Shown here piece by piece: positions 51,201 through 59,600 of a DNA stretch of 64,000 nt. Within the stretch, counting starts at the first letter, position 1. Each line of letters opens with the position of its first letter. Under the pieces are notes generated by a model. That model was not told where the DNA came from. It saw nothing but the letters and a program-made list of their open reading frames with translations, and made no database searches. Both the position numbers and the translations under genes were made by a program. The stretch spans positions 822,896 to 886,895 of the forward strand of contig VZRZ01005377.1 of NCBI GenBank assembly GCA_013398175.1, read 5' to 3'. The DNA comes from Climacteris rufus. Lineage: Eukaryota > Chordata > Aves > Passeriformes > Climacteridae.

Positions 51201-53509
51201 AGTATAAGCCACATAAAAGAACCATTACCTAATATTCTTCTAAACAGAAGGTGACTGCATTGTCAAAGACTGCTGGTGAGTAATTGCAGACAGTGTGCCA
51301 GATTGTGACTAACTGGGTACAAAATTTTAAGATTAAATCATTTACAAACTAGTAATGAGTTTTCAATGCAGCTTTTCTTCCTGTAATCTAAAATACTTAA
51401 AATAGACTTCATTTTATATGTTGATAAAGTTTTGTCTGTATTTGTAAGCAAATGCAAAATGGTCCCGTAGAGTACAAGTGCTTCTTTTTGGGTTTGGGGA
51501 TGACAGCATTGTTCAGAATGATCAAAAGGAAATTAAATAAATTATCAGATTCCACATAAGAAAATAACAGAAACTTCACTCTAGACATTATCTGGATACA
51601 GTCAATATAATAGCCTATGTATTGTATCCCTCTGATGTAATGTGGTAGTCTGGATTTTTTTCCTAATGAATAAGCATTTGTCATATAAAATCATCCTGAG
51701 GAATTATCTTATGTAAGGAATTAGTGCAGTAGAAGAGACATATGGATCACAGAAGGCCATGAATTCAGAGATCCCGTTAGAGCTCTGGTGGAGTACACTG
51801 CAATTTTTCCCTACTTACTATATATCCCAGGTGTAACAACAAAAGTATCCTCAATGCTAGTCTAATGTGAATGCTCATTAACTATGTACAATCGTGATAG
51901 AGGTCTTTCGTGTGTGAGTACTGCTAGCCTAGAGAAAAATAAATTGAATAAAAAAAAGAAGTGAGGATTATGTGTTCACAGAGTTTTACTTCATTAATGT
52001 CAGAGTATTTATGGCCACAGTGTTCAACTGCCTGGTAGGGACCAGACACAAATGGCTTCTGAAGTAATGACATTTGGGCTGTTTCTTTTTCTCCTCTCAG
52101 TAATAAATCTTCAGGAGTACTTGAGCTATCCAGTGTCTTAATTGCATCATGCTTTGACTTAAACCTCAAGCTATGCCACATGAGGCTTCGGTTGGACATC
52201 AGGAGGAATTTCTTCACAGAAGGGGTTGTTAAACATTGGAATGGACTGCCCAGGGAGGTGGTGGAGTCACTGTCCTTGGAGGTGTTCAAGAGATGACTGA
52301 ATGTGGCACTTGGTGCCACAGTCTAGTTGACAAGGTGGAGTTAGTTCTTAGGTTGGATTTCTTGGTCTTACGGGTCTTTTGCAACCTAAACGATTCTATG
52401 ATTCTGAGATCATTGTAATCTTTATGTTACTCAAGATGGATTTTTTTATTGTATTATGTAAAAAAGAAAAAAGTCTGAAGATAAAAATCAGTTGAACAGT
52501 GGATTACAAAAACTTACAGAAAAGTCCAATCTTTGTTTCTTGTGTTGCATCCTAGGAGGCTTTTCAATGGGAGGTGGAATGGCAATGCATTTGGCATATA
52601 GGTTTCATCAGGATCTGGCAGGAGTCTTTGCCTTGTCTAGTTTTCTCAATAAAGACTCTGCTGTTTACCAGGTAAGTGTATGATAGGTGTTATAGAAAAA
52701 CTGCTTAGCTACATGAAAAATGTGTTAATTAAAATTCAATATGCGTGTTTATTCATCTGAGGCAATTGATTCATATTCTAAAATTATGCTGTTTCCTGGA
52801 AATAGATAAGCAGGATATTAGGGAACTGATGCTTTAAAGTTGCCTTTAAGTGATGATTTTCATTAAGTTATGCTTTTTTTGCACAGGCAGTACAATTATT
52901 AAAATGAAATGCTTTGCTAGTTTTCCTTAGTTGTTACAGAGTCTGTGTAAGTGTAACTATTTTTGAAAATTTGTGATGCATTATAATACTCAGGGGCTCC
53001 ATTTGCTGTCATGGATTTTTTCTGTTTCTCTTATTTGGAAAGGGGTGTAGACCTTCAAGTAAGCCCTATCATTTGTCAAGAATTATCATATTGTAATTTG
53101 AAGGGCATTTTTTTCCAGTATTTCCTTGTTTACTTTTATAGAGAGAGTACAGTGTGGCCCCTAAAATGCAGATTGATAAATGCAATGGTATATAAGTTGG
53201 CACTATGAATTGTAAATATTCTTTAAAAATTTTTAGCTGTGTGTCTAACAGTGTCTCCTCTCCATCTAGGCTTTGAAAAGAAATGAAAGTGCTCTTCCAG
53301 AATTGTTTCAGTGTCATGGAACAGCTGATGAACTAGTTCTCTACTCATGGGGTGAAGAGACCAACAAGATGTTAAAGTCACTGGGAGTATCAGCATCGCT
53401 TCATACTTTTCCAGACCTCAATCATGAGTTAAACAGAACTGAAATAGAAAAACTAAAATCTTGGGTTGTAAAGAAATTGCCTGTTGAAGCAGCAAAGGCA
53501 AACGGATAA
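27194..53509 (+). CDS. LYPLAL1: LYPLAL1, lysophospholipase-like 1 (five coding exons, whole gene span)
   Basis: Spliced CDS join(27194-27278, 31269-31368, 42266-42435, 52556-52671, 53270-53509), 711 nt, 236 residues plus TAA. The product is a cytosolic alpha/beta-hydrolase of the acyl-protein thioesterase/lysophospholipase family. The mammalian protein prefers short acyl esters and has been linked to S-depalmitoylation. Visible in the sequence: an early strand and oxyanion-loop motif LIFLHGSGDTGQG (residues 22-34), YPTAP (about 56-60), the nucleophile elbow G-F-S122-M-G-G, Asp177 in HGTADEL and His209 in LNHEL. These fit the human triad Ser124/Asp179/His211 with a two-residue shorter N terminus. 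All four introns are GT-AG and the phases join exactly. The length is one residue short of human (237). No frameshift or missing catalytic residue is seen. Family, length and motifs make LYPLAL1 much more likely than LYPLA1 or LYPLA2. Confidence 0.96.
27353..27370 (+). other. G-quadruplex motif at start of intron 1
   Basis: GGGGACGGGGCGGGGGGG, 75 nt past the exon 1 donor, in the CpG island on the transcribed RNA sense strand. Confidence 0.7.
27630..27890 (-). mobile_element. CR1 LINE fragment, antisense in intron 1
   Basis: Reverse-complement CR1 landmarks in order: CAGAATCATCGACTC, CCCTGCACAGGACACCCCAA, ATGTGCCTGAGAGCATTGTC, CTGGGGAGCCTGTTCCAGTG, GGGTGAAGAACCTTTTCCTG and CGTTTCCTCGAGTCCTGTTA. 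It is well preserved and 5'-truncated. A long frame running from exon 1 DNA into it is not a gene. Confidence 0.92.
28963..29175 (-). mobile_element. CR1 LINE 3' fragment, antisense in intron 1
   Basis: Starts AGAATCATAGGCTGGAAAAG with ACCTTTTAAGA, then GAGTCCAACCATTAACC, then CCACATCTACACATCTTTTA and CTCCAGGGATGGTGACTC, and ends near TTTTTCCTAATATACAA. This is the complement of a CR1 3' end, with the terminal ATTCT repeat at 28963. Confidence 0.9.
31269..31368 (+). CDS. LYPLAL1: LYPLAL1 coding exon 2
   Basis: Begins after the acceptor TGATATAG. The first two bases complete Gly29. The exon continues DTGQGARAWIKQILNQD and runs through HIKVIYPTAPA to the first two bases of Arg62. D-x-G-Q-G after the HGSG loop is typical of the acyl-protein thioesterase family. 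The donor is CCAG|GTATTG at 31369. Length is 100 nt. Confidence 0.95.
32063..32112. repeat. AT-rich palindromic tract
   Basis: ATATTAAATATATAATATAT followed by AATGAATTATATATATTATG. Nearly pure A/T and self-complementary. Confidence 0.7.
35658..35891 (-). other. Coding-like antisense island in intron 2 (unassigned)
   Basis: A 77-codon frame in a locally GC-richer patch. The central part reads LRLPVELNGAKLSGGFVIQP then NGDYGEMKLISTHELNKDVN. On the minus strand a consensus-like donor (ATAG|GTAAGT) falls at 35666/35665, right where the frame meets a stop, and a CTCACAG acceptor at 35803 would give a 137-nt exon. I recognise no protein family. It could be an exon of an antisense gene, a retrocopy fragment or chance. 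Confidence 0.25.
36762..36777. repeat. Poly-A tract (16 nt)
   Basis: A16 followed by an A-rich stretch to about 36830. Low complexity. Confidence 0.85.
37486..38025 (-). mobile_element. CR1 LINE 3' fragment, antisense in intron 2 (about 540 nt)
   Basis: Starts TTTTGGGTTGAAAGGGACCT with TTAAAGGTCATCTAGT, then TTCCAGAGATGGGACATCTA, CCCCCTTGTCCTATTGCAAC, CCCTTTAAGTACTGGAAGGC, CTCTGGACCAACTCCAACAG and GTACTCCAGGTGGAGTCTCA. This is the longest CR1 copy in the window and is clearly complementary to the CR1 3' end. Confidence 0.95.
39605..39723. other. Assembly gap (119 N)
   Basis: Run of N inside intron 2, flanked on the left by TAGTTTGTTTTG and on the right by a T9 run then GGTGG. A T-rich simple repeat is the probable cause. 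Frames crossing it are meaningless. Confidence 0.99.
40817..40871. repeat. Short inverted repeat, amniote palindrome type
   Basis: GGTGCCTAAGTA (40817-40828) pairs with TTACTTAAGGCACC (40858-40871). GGTGCCTAAGT is the core word of a common amniote palindromic repeat. Confidence 0.5.
42266..42435 (+). CDS. LYPLAL1: LYPLAL1 coding exon 3
   Basis: Follows a pyrimidine-rich acceptor (CTTTCCTTCCACCTTTCCAG). The first base completes Arg62, then PYTPMKGAFSTVWFDRYKI and NDCPEHIESIDSMC follow, ending KNRILI and the first base of Gly119. The YTPM and VWFDR segments are characteristic of LYPLAL1. The donor GGTAAGAG at 42436 is strong. Length is 170 nt. Confidence 0.95.
43010..43137 (-). mobile_element. 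MIR-like SINE relic, antisense in intron 3
   Basis: ATTGAGGCACAGGAGCAGAG, then AATAGCCTATGGCAGAAAGG with GAATGAGAATTCATAAGTCT, then GTCCTATCTCTAGACCAC. This follows the order of the complement of MIR (GAGGC(A/T)CAGAGAGG, GGCAGAGC..GG, ACCCAGG.CT, CTC..CCACTA.ACCAC). It is very diverged. Confidence 0.55.
44126..44447 (+). mobile_element. CR1 LINE 3' fragment, sense in intron 3
   Basis: GTAAAGGGGCCTACAAGAAA with GCTGGGAAGGGA, then GATAGGACAAGGGGGAACGG, GATTAGATATTAGAAAGAAA, TGCCCAGAGAAGCTGTGGGT, GTTCAAGGCCAGGTTGGATG and CCTTCCAACCCAAAGCATTG with TATGATT. It is a well-kept CR1 3' end. Confidence 0.95.
47375..47418 (+). pseudogene. Exon-4-like stretch in LYPLAL1 intron 3 (possible decayed or alternative exon)
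   Basis: Preceded by a good pyrimidine tract and acceptor (TTCTTTTTCCTTCATAG). Joined to exon 3 in its phase it reads G-L-S-V-G-G-A-N-A-I-F-N-Q-E then TAG (47416-47418). True exon 4 reads G-G-F-S-M-G-G-G-M-A-M. Over the first 24 nt from GGT/GGC about 18 positions agree, including TTTCA and GGAGGTG. ATAGG recurs at nearly the same distance downstream in both (one extra base here). No donor precedes the stop. Use as a real exon would truncate the protein. Chance similarity cannot be excluded. Confidence 0.35.
48053..48070. repeat. (AAAT)n microsatellite
   Basis: ATAAATAAATAAATAAATAC, about four perfect units. Confidence 0.8.
52170..52408 (+). mobile_element. CR1 LINE 3' fragment just upstream of exon 4
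   Basis: GAGGCTTCGGTTGGACATCA with GGAGGAATTTCTTCACAGA, then TGGAATGGACTGCCCAGGGA, GTCCTTGGAGGTGTTCAAGA, GCAACCTAAACGATTCTATG and ATTCT. The 3' terminus with the ATTCT repeat is intact and lies about 150 nt from the exon 4 acceptor. Confidence 0.95.
52556..52671 (+). CDS. LYPLAL1: LYPLAL1 coding exon 4 (catalytic serine exon)
   Basis: Starts after TTGCATCCTAG. The first two bases complete Gly119, then GFSMGGGMAMHLAYRFHQD and GVFALSSFLNKDSAVYQ follow. It carries the G-x-S-x-G nucleophile elbow with Ser122. The donor is CAG|GTAAGT, a consensus site, at 52672. A CR1 copy ends about 150 nt before the acceptor. Length is 116 nt, ending in phase 0. Confidence 0.95.
52672..53269 (+). other. LYPLAL1: LYPLAL1 intron 4
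   Basis: 598 nt, GTAAGT...TCTAG, phase 0. AT-rich, no repeats or other features recognised. Confidence 0.92.
53270..53509 (+). CDS. LYPLAL1: LYPLAL1 coding exon 5 and stop codon
   Basis: Starts after the acceptor CTCTCCATCTAG and reads ALKRNESALPELFQCHGTADE, then SLGVSASLHTFPDLNHEL, ending in VKKLPVEAAKANG and TAA (53507-53509). It supplies Asp177 and His209 of the triad. The last ten or so residues are divergent from mammals, as is usual for this tail. Confidence 0.95.
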   Translation, partial: ALKRNESALPELFQCHGTADELVLYSWGEETNKMLKSLGVSASLHTFPDLNHELNRTEIEKLKSWVVKKLPVEAAKANG

Positions 53510-53655
53510 AAAGAAGATCCAGCCTCATATACTTTCTGATTTTTGTGGTTGTAGAATCATGTGATGTGTATATGGGTGTCCAGTATTCATTGTATGAACA
53601 CTGCTTCAGGTAGACACTCTTACATTCAATAAAGTTCACTTAAGTGGTGCAATGG
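53510..53655 (+). other. LYPLAL1: LYPLAL1 3' UTR (inferred end)
   Basis: Short AT-rich trailer from the stop codon to just past the AATAAA at 53628. The exact cleavage site is inferred from the usual 10-30 nt spacing. Use of more distal signals cannot be excluded. Confidence 0.65.
53628..53633 (+). terminator. Polyadenylation signal AATAAA
   Basis: Canonical hexamer 119 nt after the LYPLAL1 stop. It is followed at about 53645-53661 by a GT-rich stretch (GTGGTGCAATGGTGGTGCTG) that fits a downstream cleavage element. Confidence 0.8.
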
Positions 53656-56600
53656 TGGTGCTGACCACTAAAACTCACTTTATTATATGGGTTTCTTTTT
53701 GTGTTTTCTTGTCCAGTTTTTAAACACACATCCACATCAGTCTACAGAAAATAATAATAATATTAAAACCATTCCAAAATAATCAGAACAGCATTCAGGA
53801 AGCTTTGAATCTCCCAGATTTTTTATTTCTTTTTTTTTCTTTTTTTGAGGGAAAGGTATTCTAAGATGGAAAAACATACAGTGATATGGTTGTTTCTAAT
53901 GGCATTACAGCAGAGGAAGGCTAGTTATCAAAAATAACAGTTTTACCTGTAGAAAGGCATGCCTATATTCAAGTTAGTTCAGTGAGAGAAACTATTGGCT
54001 TCAGTTGGATTCTCAGCATGTGGAAACGAGCCTGCCTCAAAGCAGACTTGTATGTCACCTCAAAAAAAATCAGGTTAGTGTTATATTTTAAAACATCCTA
54101 AGTACCTGTGCCTAGCTATACCACAGGCCCTTGTTATTACCCTTTCTCATTGTTCTGTTACTCAGCTTTTTGTGAGTATCTTGAGCCCTCTGTGGTTTAT
54201 GCTGTAGATTTGAAAAAAACAAAGTGCCATCATGATTGTTAAGATCTATCCTGTTTTTGAAGAAATCATTCTATGGACACTGTCCTATAGAAACTGATTT
54301 TTGCCAAGAGTTTTCTTTTGGCTTGCAAGATCACATTTTAAATTAAAAGATGAGGATACTTGACTCCTCTGTGAATATTTAAAAGTTGTAAATAATGATT
54401 GTGATATAAAGAAAACTTGTATCCCATTATTTTAATGGTGGATGATTCATCTCTGTGTCAGTTTGATAAATTAACTCAGAGTATAAATATCTATTCTTCT
54501 GTAATTGTAATGTTTTTTTTATTTCTCCTCCCCCTGCCCCATTTTCTACTCCCCAAATTCAGTAATTTTTTTAGCATGACAAGGTATTCAGCTTTGTGCC
54601 AAAGCCAGTAGATCCAAGTCTCTTGCTTAATCTCCTCCTTTTCCCTTTTCTGAGGAGTGGATCTGGGACACTGTTGTTTGCTCTGTCCCAGCTGATTGCT
54701 GCCAGTACTGACTATGACTCCAGAAGTATCAGCCAGCTCCCAGGGAGTTTTATTCAAGTCCTCGTGCCCTGAGACCTCAGCCAACTTTTACCTATCTTGA
54801 AGAGTAAGCAAAGGGAAAAAAATGTCACTGTTCAAGTACAAGGCATGTAATTGGCAGTAGCAAGTAACAACTTCCTGCTGCTAAAAATATTTTGCTTTAT
54901 TTCATTTTCCTAGCATTAGCAAGTCAGCAGTCTATTCTGAAAAACAGCATTTTAAATGGCACATGAAAATTCGGCTCTTTGGAACAGTAGGTGAACAGCA
55001 GTTTTTCCTGGTGCTCTAGGCTTCCTAATTACTACAAATTAAATTGAAACAGGTGTGTTCAGAAGCAGCTGAGCTAACATTGCCCTGGCACAACTCTAGT
55101 TGCAATCCTTCACAAGTGAAGTAGCAGCATTTTAGTGATAATACATTGAGATTTGCCCCATTTTCTGCTCTTTCTGAGTTCCTGTCAGGAGGCTCTTTGA
55201 ACCACTAATGCAAGATGGCAATTCATTTTGGTGACAAGTGCATTTACATGGGAAAGTGGCAGACTTCTGGCAAGGAGGCTTTTAACAAGGTCAGAGAACA
55301 GCATAAAACAATTGAAAGAATATCATAGAGTGAATAGAAAATGTTACCAAGCCAAACAAGTTCTTTTGATTGTTTTTGCAATGTCAATAATTGCGAATAC
55401 AGTGGATCCGGAGTTCGGCTTAGTGCCTTTGATATAGGATGAGAAGCAATTACAGATGTCTGCATTTCATGACAGCCTTAGAAAACAGCAAGTCCTCAGT
55501 TTGCATCTGTTTTCTTCCATCTTCTTGGCTTGAGTGAAATACCAGCTAAGCAGGAAATGCCTTGTGACATAAGACTGGAAATCCATTCGGTGTATGCTGT
55601 AATGGAGTCCCAAATCTGAGAGGTTTTGAGGTCACTTTGGGATGTTGGCGAACTCAATAGTTTTCCTTCAGTCTGCAGGTAGTGAGGACAGTGTGACCCA
55701 CCTGTCCCTTTTGCTGCGGCTGCTGTTGCTCTGTGTCGCAGACGGTGGCTAGCTCATATTGAACAAACAGATTGAAGTTCAGCCCAGAAAAATTTGGATT
55801 GCTGGTTGGTATTGAGAAGCAGCCAGAGGCAATATTAGTCCTTGAAGACAGTGGGCCTGCTGTTAGATCTCTAGTCAAATGAAACCCTTAATAGTCAAAA
55901 TTAGCCCAGCTGCTTGACAGCACATTTCAGAAGTAATTCCGGTAGGTTTTGACTGACTGGCCTCTTTTTTGACCTGGCCCCTTTTTACCTCACTTTAAAA
56001 AATTCATTTTTAATTTGATACAACATATAGGGTAAGGGGGGTTTTGCTAAAAGAGCATCTCACCAATGCTTGTGGCACTACAGCTCCAGGAGCTGCCTGT
56101 TCATTTCTAGGTGGAGTTTGAAGTGCTTCTTAGACTCTTTAAGGATCAAAAAGTGTTCCCTTTGAATAACTGGTTGCATGTTGTTGGGACAGAATTCCTG
56201 TAGCAGGTGCCAGGGCATACAGAGCTCTGAACTGGTATGTCTTATCATCTGATTCTAGATTCAGACAAAGAGAATGAAGAAGAATGCAACTGTTTTCCTT
56301 CATCCCTGATGTTTCACTCCTGATCATACAAAAGTGTTAAGGAGAAAGATGCCAAGTACTCACTCTTAAAAGGGCCAAACTTGCACTTTCCTTGTTTTTC
56401 CCCCTTTCTTATACATGGCCTTTGTCCTGTTTCTGTTCATGTTTAAAGATACACTCCTGAACAGCATTTTGAGGAATAGATTGCAAAATTTAAATGCCAA
56501 GCCTGGATCTGTGCCACCTGAGCTACTGAAGGTACGAGAACATACACTAGAAAGAAGGTAGCTCAGTGCTGCTCCAGAAGAGGCAGGAGCAATTAGTTGG

Positions 56601-59600
56601 CAATGCTGGTTTATGTTCCTACTGTAACTCTTTTGAGGTATTTTTTTTCTTTCCTTCCAAAGTTAGGTAAGAGTTTGGCTTTAAAGTACAACCTTTTAAT
56701 ATCATTAAAAAATGTAACTGGAATAAATGATTGAGTAAATCCATTCAGATTGATATTATTTTCTTGAAGCTCGGTACTGTTTTGGTGAAACACATAATTC
56801 AGTAAGCAAAAGAAAACTAGTTTAATATAAACTTTAACTCTTGGGCTCAGTTAGTGTATTCCATACTGCTTCAGAAACAAAGCACTAGTGTGTGGACTTT
56901 TCTTTTTCTTTCTACTTTTCTGACACTATACATTTGTATTTCAGATGTTTGAAATTTGTGACTAGATAATTGCTGTGAGTGTGGGTACCTTCTGAATAAT
57001 TAATGTGCTTATACAGATGTAAAAAGCCAGAGGACAAATACAAATAAGGCAGAAATTGGCTGATCAATGTGGGAAGTCAGAAGTCATTGGTAATGTAATT
57101 CTAAAATTAAAGCAAGAAGATCTCTACTTAAATTAATCCTTTCTCATGTTCGACCTTTCACTGTTTTTTTTAGTAAATCATCTTTAAAGCCGTTTCACAA
57201 GTCTCTACAGATTAAGTGAGCCAAGTGGGTGAAAGTAACTTGTATTTACAAAGATGAGATCCAGATGGCAAAACACTGAAAGGGGAACCTAGTGGACAAC
57301 GTTAGAATGAAATTTGTTAAGATGTAGATGAAGGAAAGTGGATACGAGTTTACTTCCAAGCTGACATATGTTCTAGGACAGCTGAAAAGATTGTTTGGGA
57401 GACCTCAGAAGAAAACCTGTTCCATAAGTTTTCTAGCTTGACTCAACCTTCATTTGTGGTGCAGCTGGTTAAAGGTGCTGTAGAGAAAGAAGATAACAAT
57501 TACTGATTCATGCAGTGTCCTACTTTTGTTTGTTTTCCAAATCCTTTTCCTTTGTGGGAACCTGGTATTGCTACTCAGAAGAAGGAGAAGCTGGGAGTTC
57601 TATTTTCAATACCGTGCTGTCTATTCAAATGTTTGTCTGTACACTGCAGTGGGATTTACTAGCATCACGTCCATCAGGATCAGTACCACCCAGCATGTGG
57701 GGTGCTTTTCCTGTACAAAGCTGGGAGTGAGAATATTTGTCTTTACAAATGAGTGCCAGAAGGAAAAGGCAGTGGTCCCCACTCCCATTCTGTACTTCAG
57801 TGCCTAGTGTTAGCTAAAGATGTGAAATGCCTGATATTCATTCCTCTGCACATCTGAGTGTGTTCACCTGTGTGCCAGGACTTAAAATGTTATGTGTACT
57901 GTCAACTTATCCGATGACTTCTAGAGTGTATTGTCATTCAGTAGAACAGAGAAGGAGTCTGGATTTTCCTTTGCTGAGCTCAGTCCCTACAGAAGATTTA
58001 TGCTTGTTCTCCATCACTCTCCTAAAGCAGGTTTAACTGTTGGAGTTGAAGTAGAGAGGACAATATCCTGCATCAGTCCACTGATCACTGGTTTGAGTAG
58101 TTTTCTGCAAGTGGGGGATACCGACCTGCACCCTCTCAGGCAGATGGGAACTGAGCTTGTTGCCTCTGCTTAGGGTGAGCATTGTGTTTACTGAACAGTT
58201 AGATGAAAAAACCCATAATTTAGAAGAGCCAGTGCTGTGGATCTAGTAAAGCCTTTTGTTCCCAATGGCACAGCATTGAGCCTATCTTAACCAACCTGCT
58301 GTCACTGAGGTAGGTTTTATAGTCTGAAGTACAGAAATTCTACTCTTCTGTTAAGTATGTGAGGGCTGCAGACACTGCTTTGCTTGAAATCTTTTGTGGG
58401 TTCAGTGTGTGAATCTGTAGGATCCTTTAAAAATGCATGCAAAAGTTGGTTTCTCCTTATTAAGATCTTAAAAGCAGTTGCACAGTGAGTGTTAAACATT
58501 ACTCTTGGATAACTAATTGGTAGTGGCAAGGAAGTTGTCACTTGTCATGATTCCTGAGAACAAAGCCAATGAGACTTTGTAACCTGAGCCTTAATACATA
58601 GTGGAGACTGTCAAAATAGACCAAGGAGTGTACTTGCAACTTCTCCACCACTTCATAGAGCCAGTATTTTGTGGTTGGAGGATATTTTGCTCAGGATTCT
58701 TAAAAGTAGCTACTGCTTTAAATGCCACATGGAGTAATCATCTAATAGTCTGAAACTCTGAATAAAAGCATAGAAGTAATTGTTTGCTTGTGCTCTCTTG
58801 GTGTAGTTAAAGGTGTCTGTCACTATAAAGAATGTATAGTGGTAGACTTCAAGTACATCAGATCATAGTTTGAATCAAAGATGTCATCAAGATGTTGCTG
58901 TCATGTGTAAGTAAAAAAAATATTAAAATATGACTTCTGCTGTTTCTTGGCCTTTAAAATATGTGAAACTAAATGAGACTGCAAGCATTACCTGCTGTCG
59001 TAGTTGATCTTAGTGTAAAAAATGCTTTCTGGAGCATGTTTCAGCCAAATACTGATATTCAAGCATGTGAACAACCTCTGCTGCCTTAGAGCCTATGGTT
59101 CCCACTGTTGAATCTATGTAGAAAGTCTGGCTTCAAAGATGGAGTTTGTTTTGTTTGAGTTTGGAGGGTTTGGGGTGAAGTTCTTGATGTAGCCAAGGTC
59201 TTGTGAGGAGCAGCCAGAATAATTATGAATCTTAGTCACACTAGTATGCCAAAATTGCAAAGGCAGTGATTTAATACTTCCAGAGTAATAAGAATGGTTG
59301 AGTGCTCAACCATCCTTCCCTTCCATAGCTTGCATTGCTAATCTCTAGCCTACTTAAGGTGTGCTTATATATCAGAGGAAAATGTCTCTTTTGTGTTTAC
59401 TTTTTTATGAAGTGTGAGTTGGAATAATTTGCAGGTTAATGTGATACATGATTCAGGCAACAAACTTCATCTATACTTAAAATAGTGTTTCCCTTCATTC
59501 TCTTTGCACTTCAGAAGTAGTAATGGCTGACTGATGACCTTCTGGGCAAGAACTATTGCATTTTCATCACTAGGTTTTTCCAAATATGCAATAATTTAAA

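Larger units (their letters stand above)
42436..52555 (+). other. LYPLAL1: LYPLAL1 intron 3
   Basis: 10120 nt, GT...AG, phase 1. It holds a MIR-like relic, two sense-oriented CR1 copies and the exon-4-like stretch at 47375-47418. The rest (for example 44450-47340 and 47420-52160) shows no recognisable gene. Confidence 0.9.

Noticed and set aside
52236..52418. 60-codon plus-strand frame before exon 4
   Set aside because: Lies within the CR1 copy and is not in phase with LYPLAL1.
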